A stretch of DNA of 48,763 bases from the NCBI GenBank assembly GCA_005787585.1, contig SYAL01000051.1, forward strand, positions 1-48,763, written 5' to 3'. This stretch comes from Bacteroidota bacterium. GTDB lineage: Bacteria > Bacteroidota > Bacteroidia > B-17B0 > Aurantibacillaceae. The notes beneath the pieces were generated by a model, which saw only the letters and a list, made by a program, of their open reading frames with translations, did not search any database and had not been told where the DNA came from. Made by a program: the position numbers and the translations under genes. This document shows positions 35,675 through 44,882 of the stretch, piece by piece (position 1 is the first letter of the stretch; the number at the start of each line of letters is the position of its first letter).

Positions 35675-35711
35675 AAACCCTTGGCTATCAACAGTTAAGG
35701 GTTTTTATTTT
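35675..35711 (+). terminator. Terminator after tRNA-Lys
   Basis: AAACCCTT (35675-35682) pairs with AAGGGTTT (35697-35704), a perfect eight-pair stem with a 14-nt loop, and runs into TTATTTT. It is placed 14 nt after the tRNA end. Confidence 0.75.
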
Positions 35712-35957
35712 AGGTATTTAGTCCAGATATAGACTGCAGTAAATAAATATATACTTAAACTGTTAATTGTTTTTTTAGGGTACAAAATGCAGGTAATGAT
35801 TGTGATTTTTTTTATCCGATTGGATTTAGCAAAAAAATTAATTCCTGTAGATTAAAAATTGTTTCTTTCGTAAACACAAAATTTAAATATTTATTCGATT
35901 TAATAATTATTTACATATTAAAAAAAGATATTTATTTGTAAAGAAATTGGAGGACTT

Positions 35958-37544
35958 TTAGTATTTTATTGCTAAAATAGCATGAAGTAATCCTAAATCG
36001 TCAAAACTTTTGGGCATGGTGTATTTTTTAATTTTTAATTTCTCGAGCGATTTACCTGTAGCTTCGCCCATTGCAATTGCTTTTTGATGAGGATGCCAGG
36101 TATTTTTTTCAAAATAAGAATCAACGTTGCTCGGACTCGTAAATAAAACTAAATCGTAATCATCTGCTACAACCATACTCTGAGATAGGGTAGCATAAAC
36201 TTCTAAATTAATTACGCTATCGCGCTTTACCATTTGCCATTGAATACTTTGCATACTTCCTCGGGCTATTGGAAATAAAACAGAATTACTACCAACAATA
36301 CTACTAAATTGCTTTCCAACCAATTTAATATCGGTACTTTGACCAATAAAACTTGCTCTATGTCCGTTTATTCGTAATTCTGCTGCAGTTGAAGAACCTA
36401 CACATCCAAATTTAGTCGCTTGGTCTACTTTTGGTTTTTGAGAAAAAAAGAATCTTACTGCATGCTTACTACTAAAAAAAATCCATTCAGTTCGAGGAAG
36501 AAACTGAATTTTAATTTGCTTAAACTCAATCAAACTTTTACCCAATATCTCAAACCCTAATCTGCTTAAGGCTTTTGGTAAATAATCGTCTTCTTTAAAT
36601 GTTTTGGTAATAAATATTTTTTTTCTTTTTAAGCCTTGAATGTGATCAAACATCATATCGGTAAACCCATCAGTATCTATGGTTTCAAAATAAAATTGTT
36701 TAGGTTGTTTATCCCATTCGTCAGCAACACTAATCCAAACCATAAATTTTAAACGATCTTCATCGTCTAATTCTGTATCGCAATAAGCTCCAAAAGGCAA
36801 GTGACAGCCTCCTTCAAACATATTTAAAAGTTCACGTTCAATATTAATTTTAATTAAAACATCTAAGTCATTAATTTGATCAATTATATTTAATAATTCA
36901 GGATCATTTTCGCGAGTTTGCCATGCTAATACACCTTGAGCAGGAGCAGGAACAAATTCGTTAGGATTTAATTTTTCAACTGTAAATTCATCTAAGTCTA
37001 AATCTAAACGTTCAACCCCTGCTTTTGCTAGCATTATTGCGTCGTAATTCCCTGAGCGTAATTTATTTATTCTAGTAGGTAAATTACCTCTTAAATCTTT
37101 TACTTTTAAATCAGGTCTAAATGCTAAAAGTTGTGATTTTCTTCTAGCTGAAGATGTTCCAACAATTGCCCCTTTTTTCAAATTAAATTTAAGTTTATCG
37201 TTTACAGAGGAATCATTTATAATTAATAAATCTGAGGGATCTTCTCGTTTTGAAACACCTGCTATTATTAATCCTTCTGGGTTTGTAGTTGGTAAATCTT
37301 TATGAGAATGAACGGCAATATCAATGCTACTATTTAATAAAGCGTCTTCTAATTCTTTAGTGAAAAAACCTTTACCTTCAATTTTGTCAAAGCCTTTATC
37401 CCAATGCTGAGTTTGATCGCCAAGTGTTTGAATAATTTTAATTTCAACTTCTTGACCTTTTTCTTCTAATAATCCTTTTGTATAATTTGCCTGCCACAAA
37501 GCAAGGTCACTTCCTCGAGTCCCAATGATAATTTTCCGTTTCAC
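35958..37544 (-). CDS. hemC: Fused hydroxymethylbilane synthase / uroporphyrinogen-III synthase
   Basis: 528 residues with two enzymes of tetrapyrrole synthesis in one chain. Residues 1 to about 305 are HemC: IIGTRGSDLALWQAN at the start, SSARRKSQLL, DLRGNLPTRINKL, and dipyrromethane-binding Cys247 in FEGGCHLPFG. Residues about 309-528 fit HemD: KKIFITK at its start, WIFFSSKHAVRFF, KFGCVGSST, VLFPIARGS, then DLVLFTSPSNVDSYF and AIAMGEATGKSL. Stand-alone HemC is about 310 residues. The fusion would pass unstable hydroxymethylbilane directly to ring closure. The start is GTG at 37544, placed 4 nt after a -7 box. Confidence 0.9.
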   Translation of the reverse strand: MKRKIIIGTRGSDLALWQANYTKGLLEEKGQEVEIKIIQTLGDQTQHWDKGFDKIEGKGFFTKELEDALLNSSIDIAVHSHKDLPTTNPEGLIIAGVSKREDPSDLLIINDSSVNDKLKFNLKKGAIVGTSSARRKSQLLAFRPDLKVKDLRGNLPTRINKLRSGNYDAIMLAKAGVERLDLDLDEFTVEKLNPNEFVPAPAQGVLAWQTRENDPELLNIIDQINDLDVLIKINIERELLNMFEGGCHLPFGAYCDTELDDEDRLKFMVWISVADEWDKQPKQFYFETIDTDGFTDMMFDHIQGLKRKKIFITKTFKEDDYLPKALSRLGFEILGKSLIEFKQIKIQFLPRTEWIFFSSKHAVRFFFSQKPKVDQATKFGCVGSSTAAELRINGHRASFIGQSTDIKLVGKQFSSIVGSNSVLFPIARGSMQSIQWQMVKRDSVINLEVYATLSQSMVVADDYDLVLFTSPSNVDSYFEKNTWHPHQKAIAMGEATGKSLEKLKIKKYTMPKSFDDLGLLHAILAIKY

Positions 37545-37548
37545 GATT

Positions 37549-37556
37549 CAAATTTA
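37549..37556 (-). promoter_or_regulatory. -7 box TAAATTTG for hemC-hemD, 4 nt from GTG
   Basis: On the minus strand TAAATTTG fits TAnnTTTG and ends four bases (AATC) before the GTG start. It lies in the 79-bp gap after dut. No TTTG at -33 spacing. It supports the GTG as the start and predicts a leaderless mRNA. Confidence 0.45.
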
Positions 37557-37623
37557 GAAATTAAAGGCTTAAAAGAAAACTTTTGATTATAAGAAATCAC
37601 AATTATTTTTATTTTGATGTGAT

Positions 37624-38067
37624 TTATTTATTTCCGGTGCTACCGAAGCCACCCAAACCTCTTTTAGAATTTTCTAATTGATTAACCAGCTTCCAAACAA
37701 TTTGTTCGTGTTTTGCAACAACCATTTGGGCTATTCTTTCGCCATTATTAACGATAAAATCAGTATCAGATAGATTCACTAAAAGCACTTTTACTTCGCC
37801 TCGATAATCAGCATCTATAGTCCCTGGAGCATTTAAAACAGTTAGCCCATTTTTGAAAGCTAAACCACTGCGAGGACGAATTTGCGCTTCAAAACCTGCT
37901 GGAAGTTCAATAAAAAGTCCAGTAGGAATTAAATATCGCTGAAGCGGTTTTAATAAAATACTTTCAGAAAGATTTGCTTTTAAATCGAGTCCAGCTGATA
38001 AAATTGTTGCGTATTCTGGTAAAGCGTGTTCAGATTGATTAATTACTTTAAGTTGAATTGTTGTCAT
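37624..38067 (-). CDS. dut: dUTP diphosphatase
   Basis: A 147-residue trimeric dUTPase that hydrolyses dUTP to dUMP. All five motifs are visible: AGLDLKA (1), [11 protein letters not shown] (2), [18 protein letters not shown] (3), [12 protein letters not shown] (4) and the C-terminal [10 protein letters not shown] (5). The start overlaps the flippase stop by 20 bp, so translation is probably coupled. Confidence 0.97.
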   Translation of the reverse strand: MTTIQLKVINQSEHALPEYATILSAGLDLKANLSESILLKPLQRYLIPTGLFIELPAGFEAQIRPRSGLAFKNGLTVLNAPGTIDADYRGEVKVLLVNLSDTDFIVNNGERIAQMVVAKHEQIVWKLVNQLENSKRGLGGFGSTGNK

Positions 38068-39550
38068 GAGAGTTTAATTTTTTTAAGGTACTATATTCCA
38101 TTTTATAAACAATCCAGACAAATAAAATAATCCATAAATTATTTAATATCAATTTAATTGCAGAGCTATTGATGTTTGAATAAAGATGAGAAATGAAATA
38201 AAAACTAAAAGCTAAAAAACAATAAACACAAATTGCCCTAAGGTTATATTTAATTGGAAAATATATTTGCCCTAAGATGTATGATAATAACATCATACCT
38301 CCATAAGCAGCAAGGGTAGACCAAGCACAAGCCATGTAAGAATAATTAGGCACAAATAAAATATTTAATATTAAAGTAATCGCCGCACCAGTAATGGCAA
38401 TTATTGCCCCGAATCTAGTTTTGCCACTTAATTTATACCAAATAGATTGATTGTAAACAACCCCTAAACAAAGGTATGCAACCAATAATATGGGTACTAC
38501 TTTTAAACCCACTCGGTAATGACTTTCTAAAATATATTGTATCCAATCCAAATTCATAACCATTGCTAAAAATAAAAACAAACAAAAAATAATAAAATAT
38601 TTCATTACTATAGCATAAGTTTGTTTAGAATCTTTTTCTTTCGCTTTACCAAAAAAGAAAGGTTCTGATGCAAATCGAAATGATTGAATAAAAATACTCA
38701 TTAATACCGCTATTTTATTACAGGCACCGTATATACCTTGTGCTATCTGGGCTTCAGACTTATCGAGCATTAATTTTTTTATAATAATTTTATCTAAGGT
38801 ATCGTTTACCATTGCCGCTAAACCTAAAATAATTAAAGGCCAAGCATATGATAGCATTTTTTTTAGAAGTTGAATATTGATGTTAAATTTTATATTTATC
38901 AACTGATTTCCTAGCAGGATAAGTGTAATAATATTAGCAATTAATGTAGATAAAAACACATATCCAATCCCAATTTGAGGGTTATAAAGAGCAGCATAAC
39001 TATTTACTTCACAAAGGTCATAGCTTGATTTACATATTTTTAAGAAGAAGATAGTTAAACCAAAATTTATTACAATATTGGTTAATTTTAAAAATGAAAA
39101 TTTAAGAGCTTTACCTTCAGTTCGCAGCTTTGCGAAAGGAATAACGGCAATTGCGTCGGTCGCAATAATTAATATACTCCAAATAATAAATTGAGGCAAA
39201 TAAACTGCATTTGGTGTAGAAAGTTCATTAGCAATATTTGATGTGAATAATAAAAGTAACCCGCTAAATACAGTGGATGAAATTAGCAAAGCCCAAAAAG
39301 AGGTATTAAATACATCGTGTTTATTTTCTAATTTCGAGTTAAAATTAAAAAAAGCGGTTTCCATGCCATAGGTAAAAATTACATTTAAAAAAGAAATGTA
39401 GGCATATAACTCACTATTAATACCAAATTCTGCTGCCGAAAATTCGTAAGTTAAAATTGGAGTTAGTAAATAATTAAGAATCCTTGGCATAATCGTTCCT
39501 AAACCATATATGGCAGTTTGACTAGCAAGTTTTTTTAAAGGATTGGACAC
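38048..39550 (-). CDS. Wzx-like polysaccharide flippase (MOP superfamily)
   Basis: A 500-residue integral membrane protein with about 12-14 hydrophobic segments. The N-terminus [30 protein letters not shown] is typical of polysaccharide biosynthesis/flippase proteins, as is the central [16 protein letters not shown]-like segment ([28 protein letters not shown] at 270-300, here abbreviated). It would flip lipid-linked sugars across the inner membrane. The start is GTG at 39550. It overlaps dut by 20 bp. No glycosyltransferases are nearby, so the cargo is unknown. Confidence 0.85.
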   Translation of the reverse strand: MSNPLKKLASQTAIYGLGTIMPRILNYLLTPILTYEFSAAEFGINSELYAYISFLNVIFTYGMETAFFNFNSKLENKHDVFNTSFWALLISSTVFSGLLLLFTSNIANELSTPNAVYLPQFIIWSILIIATDAIAVIPFAKLRTEGKALKFSFLKLTNIVINFGLTIFFLKICKSSYDLCEVNSYAALYNPQIGIGYVFLSTLIANIITLILLGNQLINIKFNINIQLLKKMLSYAWPLIILGLAAMVNDTLDKIIIKKLMLDKSEAQIAQGIYGACNKIAVLMSIFIQSFRFASEPFFFGKAKEKDSKQTYAIVMKYFIIFCLFLFLAMVMNLDWIQYILESHYRVGLKVVPILLVAYLCLGVVYNQSIWYKLSGKTRFGAIIAITGAAITLILNILFVPNYSYMACAWSTLAAYGGMMLLSYILGQIYFPIKYNLRAICVYCFLAFSFYFISHLYSNINSSAIKLILNNLWIILFVWIVYKMEYSTLKKLNSHDNNST

Positions 39551-39643
39551 GTTAATTATTTATAACTATTAAAATTATTAAATTTAATAATAGCAATTAT
39601 TAAATGTTAATTAAGATATTAACTATAATTTGTAAAAAGCAAT

Positions 39644-42166
39644 TTATTTTCCAAAGTCTAATCCATCTTGACTTCCTTGTTGAGAATCGGATCCTTTCAT
39701 TTGTTTAGCGCGTTTAAAAATTGAGGCATCCATTTTCCCAAAAAGATAGGTTAATGTTACTCGCACATAACGACTTTCTCTTCGACGCGATAAATCTTGA
39801 ATATAATAAGGAGTTTGGAACTGAGTTCCCATTCTTCGGGTGTTAAATGCGTCGCTTAAAGTAGCATTAATTATCCATTTTGAGCTTACCATTTTATTAA
39901 TAGAAATATCCATAGAATAAATTGGTAAAGAAAAACCAAGTAATAAAATACGTGGCGATTCGTAATTACCATTTACTTGAAGAGTTAGCTGTTTTGGAAA
40001 ACGGTATGATAAAGTAGCTTTTGTATTGTAGGCAAATCCTTTGGTGGTTACTTCTGGTTCTGTTGGAACAACAATACCGTTAATATAAATATAAAATGCG
40101 TTTGCATTAATTGTGGCATCTAAATATTTAAAAAGAGTGTATTTAAATGTGTGTTCCATCCCATAGCGAGTACTATTTTTACCATTTACAGTTGTATTAA
40201 TTAATACTGTAGGATCACTTAATGAGGGGTAAGCCACATCTGTTATAGGTTGTTCTTCGTAACGAAAATAGCACGAACCCAAATAACTACCATTAGTAAA
40301 AGTATTATTATAATTTATTTAGGCAATATTTTTAAATTCAGGTTTTAATTGAGGGTTACCAATGCGGTAATTTTGTTTATCGGCAAACATGATAAAAGGC
40401 ATTAATTGAAAAAAATTTGGTCTTTGTATTTTACGACTAAAATTAATTTGAAACTCTTGATTTTTAATTATTTTTTTTGAAAAATAAATTCCGGGGAAAA
40501 TGGATTTTAATAGATCTCCAGTAACAGATGGATAATTGTAAGAAAAAGATTGATTTTTATTCTTTATAGTGCCTTCGTAGTATGATTGTTCAAAGCGCAA
40601 GCCTGCTTGATAAGAAATATCAAAAATAGTTTTACTATTATAATTTATATATGCAGCATTAATCATATCATCTATGATATAATGGTTACTCATTACACTA
40701 TCATAAGTATAATTATCAGGATTTACTTGTGCATTTTTTGTATCATTAATACTGATAGAATTTTTAAAGTAAGATTTAATTCCCGCTTCAAACTTTTTTG
40801 TTTCGCTAATAGGATTAGTATAATCTAATTGCAAAACAAATTGGTTAGATGTAGTTGTTCCGTTGTTTTTTTGAAAAGTATTACCAATAATGATTGTATC
40901 TGGAGGAATGTGTGATTCTGTATTAAATAAATAGTCGTTTTTTGAATTTGTGTGATTGTAATTTAAATCACTGGTAAACTCTTGCCCAACTTTTGGAAAT
41001 ATTTTTTTATAGTATAATTGGCCGTTATAATTTTGAAATTCAGCCGCCTGATCATTTACCCTTTTACCATAAAATAATTGCACTCTATTTTTATCTAAAA
41101 TATTATAATTTTGTTTATCATTAGTCTCATATACCCCACCCATTAGCATACTATTTATTGAAATAGTGTTTCGATTATTAATATTATAATCGAGGCCAAT
41201 TTTTCCAAAATTAAATGCGTTTAATTGTCTTACCAAATTATCTTGACGATAATACCCTAAAGTTTTTTGTATTGAATCGAGTTGAGTTCTATTTGTAAAG
41301 CCTACAGTATTATTAAAAGCTTGATTATAGGAATACATTGAAGTTAAATTCCATTTGCCTTCTTTAACATTCAAGTTAAACATACCCCCATAGCGATCAC
41401 TTGAGCCGGCATATCCCATAATCATTCCGTTATAACCTGGCTTTAGATTTTTCTTCATTACAATATTTAAAATACCACCGGTAGAACTGGCATCAAATTT
41501 TACAGATGGGTTTGTAATTACTTCAATTCGATCGATTTGATCTGCAGGTATCTGTTGAAGTGTTAAGTTAGAAGGACGACCATCTATAAAAATCATTGGA
41601 CTCTGATTTCTTAATTGGGCATTACCATCAGCATCAACAGTAACTCCAGGAACATTTTTCATCACATCAACTGCCGTGCCTCCTTTAACAGAAATGTCGT
41701 TATCAACATTATAAATTCTTTTATCAATGGACATAACAATATTATTTTTTTTAGTTGTTACTTCCACTTCATTTAATAGTTTTTCATCTATTTCTAAATT
41801 AATATCTCCTAAATCTTGTTCTATTTTATTGGGCAGCTGGATGTAAAATTTAGTTTCGTAGGTTTTGTATCCAAGTAAAGTGGCTTTAAATCTAAAGCCT
41901 CCCATAGCGGGTAAATTATCTATACTAAACTCTCCATTTTTTTTGGTTAATGTTCCCCCCAACAAGCTATCTTTATTAAACCAAAGCACGACAACTGATG
42001 CATATTCTATAGATTTTTTTGTTTTTGAATCGATTAATTTTCCATAAACCCTTCCTTTAATATCTTTCATTAATTTCATCATGTCTTTTTGATTTCCTCC
42101 ACCTGGCATTTGAGCATTAATAATAAAAGAATAAAGAAAAAATATTATTATAAATCTATATTTCAT
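39644..42166 (-). pseudogene. TonB-dependent-receptor-like gene with one in-frame TAA
   Basis: The frame from the ATG at 42166 to the stop at 39644 encodes about 840 codons interrupted only by TAA at 40321-40319. The first 615 residues hold a signal peptide (ending INAQ), a carboxypeptidase-regulatory-like domain (about 35-115), a plug domain (MIFIDGRPSNL, RIEVITNPSVKFDASSTGGILNIVMKK) and most of the barrel, ending at NPQLKPEFKNIA. The reading frame continues unchanged after the stop (INYNNTFTNGSY, then GSCYFRYEEQ) through the last barrel strands. Homologues usually have Glu at this position, so GAA to TAA is the simplest explanation. Without the last ~210 residues the barrel cannot close. 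Confidence 0.88.
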
Positions 42167-42335
42167 AACGAATACTAATTTGATTAGTAATAATTAATGT
42201 TTTTTTAATTTTACAAAAATAATCTAATTCTCAAACTATTTTTTTCTTTTTGTTAAGAAAAGTAAATATTAGCCTATAATTATAATTTATAAAATAATTT
42301 ACACAGATAATCAAAACATAAAGCCTATCTTTTAT

Positions 42336-42343
42336 TATATTTG
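42336..42343 (+). promoter_or_regulatory. -7 box TATATTTG for gmk, 3 nt from ATG
   Basis: TATATTTG fits TAnnTTTG and ends three bases before the ATG at 42347. The in-frame TTG at 42341 lies inside this box, so it is not the start codon. No TTTG is seen at -33 spacing. A leaderless transcript is predicted. Confidence 0.5.
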
Positions 42344-42346
42344 TAT

Positions 42347-42928
42347 ATGCATAGTGGTAAATTAATTATTTTTTCAGCACCCTCTGGCTCTGGTAAAACG
42401 ACCTTAGTAAGGCATATATTAAAAACATTTCCTCAATACATCGAATTTTCAATTTCTGCTACTAGTCGACCTAAAAGAGGGGTTGAAGAAAATGGAAAAG
42501 ATTACCATTATTTAAGTGTAAAAGATTTTAAGCAAAAGATTAACGAAAATGAATTTTTAGAATGGGAAGAGGTGTATACAGGGGTGCACTATGGAACATT
42601 AAAGAAAGAAGTAGAGCTAATTTGGAGTAAAGGCAAGGCTGTGATTTTCGACATAGATGTAGAGGGAGGATTAAATTTAAAAAGTATTTTTAAACAAGAT
42701 GCATTAGCTATTTTTGTAATGCCACCTAGTATAAAAATATTAGAAGAACGTTTACTTTCTCGAAGTACAGATAATGTTGAAAGTATTGCGAGGAGATTAA
42801 CAAAAGCCGAAAAAGAATTAAAAACAGCAGAATTATTTGATATGTTTATATTGAATGAAAATTTAGAACTTGCTTGCTCAAAAGCCGAAGAAATTGTGTC
42901 TGATTTTTTAGTTTTAAAAAAATCTTAA
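42347..42928 (+). CDS. gmk: Guanylate kinase
   Basis: About 193 residues. It phosphorylates GMP to GDP. The P-loop SAPSGSGKTT is at 10-19. The GMP-binding region ATSRPKRGVEENGKDYHY, FLEWEEVYTGVHYGT and the later DIDVEGGLNLK are canonical. RRLTKAEKEL forms the lid-side helix. The ATG at 42347 is chosen over the TTG at 42341. The gene converges on the DUF349 gene with a 16-bp gap. A perfect palindrome TTAATCGATTAA (42925-42936) sits on its stop. Confidence 0.96.
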   Translation: MHSGKLIIFSAPSGSGKTTLVRHILKTFPQYIEFSISATSRPKRGVEENGKDYHYLSVKDFKQKINENEFLEWEEVYTGVHYGTLKKEVELIWSKGKAVIFDIDVEGGLNLKSIFKQDALAIFVMPPSIKILEERLLSRSTDNVESIARRLTKAEKELKTAELFDMFILNENLELACSKAEEIVSDFLVLKKS

Positions 42929-42944
42929 TCGATTAATTATAAAA

Positions 42945-44681
42945 CTATTTTTCAGTCTTTTGCTTATCCTTTGAGGTTCTTATTATTGTTAATTGCTCAT
43001 TAATTAATTTTCTTTTTTCGGCTAGTTCGGTTACTTTATATTTTTCAATTTCAATCTTATCAATAATCTCTTTCATAAAGCTATTGCTGCCCTTCGAAGT
43101 TTTAAAAAACCCCAAATTATTATCATAAGTACGAATATTAAGATTAATTTCATCGCTTATTTTTTTAAGAAAATCTGATTCTTTTAACAGTAAATCAAAA
43201 GCATTTTCAGAAGCGGCTAAACGATCTATTTTAGTTTTAAACTGGATCATTCCTTTTTCTTTTTTATCGATATTCATTTCCTCATAAAAGGTATCTAATC
43301 GATTGTAAAACGCATCGTTAATTCTCTTTTTGTCTTTCATAGGAACCATTCCAATTGCATTCCATTTAGAAGTAAAACCTTTTAATTGATCTCGGTTTTT
43401 ATTATTATCATCCGATAATTTAAACTCATTAAATTGTTTTAGTATCTCTTCTTTAGATAATAAATTAACATCATATGAAGCTTCTATATTCTCAAAATGT
43501 TTTTTCTTTGCATCAAAAAAAGTATTACAGGCTTTTCTAAAACGGAAAAACAATTTAGCTTCTTCTTTGTCTCCATTACTAGGATGTCTTTTCCAAGTGT
43601 CTTGAAGTTTAATTAAATCTAAGCCTGTTTTTTGCCAATCAATACTATTCTTGAGGGCTTCGGCTTGAGAGATTAAATCTGATTTTATTTTTCTATTGTT
43701 TAAGTAGTTTTGATTTAGACTTGTAAAAAATTCTTTTTTCTTTTCAAAAAAGCTATCGCATAAATTTCTAAATTCAGTCCATGTTTTTTCATTTTCATTT
43801 TCTTTTATTCTTCCAATTTTTTTCCATTGCGATTGAAAGGAAATAACTTTTTCGGTAGCTTCATTCCATTTGTTTGTTTTAGGTTCAATTGAAGGAATTA
43901 GTTCTTTAATTTTTTCAAGAATTTCTTGTTTTAATTTTAAGTTATTTTCTTTTTGCTTTTCAAAGGAATGGTAATGAGCTTTAATTTTAATATAAGTTTG
44001 ATCGAGAACTTCTTTATAATTTTGTTTTATAAGCTCCCATTTCCCGGCTGGAACTGGCCCAATCTCATCCCATTCGTTTCTATATATTTTAATTAATTTT
44101 TCAGTTTCTTTAATTTTATCAGATTGTTGAAGAGTTCTTAATTTTTTTATTAATTCTGTTTTCAATTCAAAATTTTTCTTTAAATCATGTTCTTGTAAAT
44201 CGCGAAATATTTTCAGATTATAATAAATATCTTCAATAGCTTTACTGTAATCTGCTTGAATATCTTTGTATTTATGAGAAGAAACAGCACCAGCTTCTTT
44301 CCACTTTTTTTGTAATTCCCCTAACATTCTAACTGCAGATCCAACATTATCACTGAGCTGACTAATATCTTTTATTTTAGAAATAATTTCTTGTCTAATT
44401 ATTAAATTTTTAGCTTGTTCGGCAGCAATTTTTAAATCCGCCTCTTTTTTTTGTTTGGAATATTTTTCTAAAAGGAACTCGAATTTAATATCAATTGTTT
44501 GTTTTGGGAATTCAAATTCTTTAGCTCTTCCGCCATCATCTATAAAGACTTGTTTTGCATTTTCAAACTCTGAAGTCCGTAGCTTTTGATACTCTTTTTG
44601 CAGAGCGCGCACATCAGCAGCAACTTCACCTACATCTTTTAAAAGTAGTTCTTCAAGTTTTGTAATTAAAATTGTTTTCAT
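42945..44681 (-). CDS. DUF349 repeat protein
   Basis: A 578-residue, highly charged, helical protein with several DUF349 repeats, each about 70 residues and marked by a W-K-x-x-G/R-x-V/P-like core: KKWKEAGAVS, NEWDEIGPVPAGKWE, SQWKKIGRIKENENEKTW, DTWKRHPSNGDKEEA and SKWNAIGMVPMKDKKRI. No signal or membrane segment is present, so it is cytosolic, probably coiled coil. The function of DUF349 proteins is not established. A consensus promoter lies just upstream. Confidence 0.9.
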   Translation of the reverse strand: MKTILITKLEELLLKDVGEVAADVRALQKEYQKLRTSEFENAKQVFIDDGGRAKEFEFPKQTIDIKFEFLLEKYSKQKKEADLKIAAEQAKNLIIRQEIISKIKDISQLSDNVGSAVRMLGELQKKWKEAGAVSSHKYKDIQADYSKAIEDIYYNLKIFRDLQEHDLKKNFELKTELIKKLRTLQQSDKIKETEKLIKIYRNEWDEIGPVPAGKWELIKQNYKEVLDQTYIKIKAHYHSFEKQKENNLKLKQEILEKIKELIPSIEPKTNKWNEATEKVISFQSQWKKIGRIKENENEKTWTEFRNLCDSFFEKKKEFFTSLNQNYLNNRKIKSDLISQAEALKNSIDWQKTGLDLIKLQDTWKRHPSNGDKEEAKLFFRFRKACNTFFDAKKKHFENIEASYDVNLLSKEEILKQFNEFKLSDDNNKNRDQLKGFTSKWNAIGMVPMKDKKRINDAFYNRLDTFYEEMNIDKKEKGMIQFKTKIDRLAASENAFDLLLKESDFLKKISDEINLNIRTYDNNLGFFKTSKGSNSFMKEIIDKIEIEKYKVTELAEKRKLINEQLTIIRTSKDKQKTEK

Positions 44682-44700
44682 CTATTAAACTATAATTATT

Positions 44701-44731
44701 CAAAAATAAACTAATTCAAACACTCAACAAA
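44701..44731 (-). promoter_or_regulatory. Consensus Bacteroidota promoter for the DUF349 gene
   Basis: On the minus strand TTTG (44731-44728), a 19-nt spacer and TATTTTTG (44708-44701) match the -33/-7 consensus exactly. The ATG at 44681 is 19 nt beyond the -7 box, leaving a leader of roughly 10-15 nt. Confidence 0.75.
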
Positions 44732-44882
44732 TATTTATATAAGGTTTTTTAGGAAATATTTTAGTAATTTGTAATTTGAGCTTTTAAATAATGATATATT
44801 TTATGTAAACTGACATAATTTTGATGATTAAATAGTTTAAAACGCAAAAGTAGTATGTAATTAATATAATGTAGTTTAGATT

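Noticed and set aside
35712-35957. Possible small RNA or ORF after the tRNA terminator
   Set aside because: Only ORFs of about 20 codons and no strong hairpin; nothing to support a gene.
40319-40321. Frameshift or selenocysteine codon in the TonB-receptor-like gene
   Set aside because: The frame is identical on both sides, so there is no frameshift, and the codon is UAA, not UGA.
40586-40828. 80-codon plus-strand frame inside the TonB-receptor-like gene
   Set aside because: It is antisense to a well-conserved barrel-coding frame and has composition expected for a shadow frame.
42925-42936. Palindrome TTAATCGATTAA at the gmk stop as an operator
   Set aside because: It lies at a gene end between convergent genes, where an operator is unlikely; short AT-rich palindromes are frequent here.
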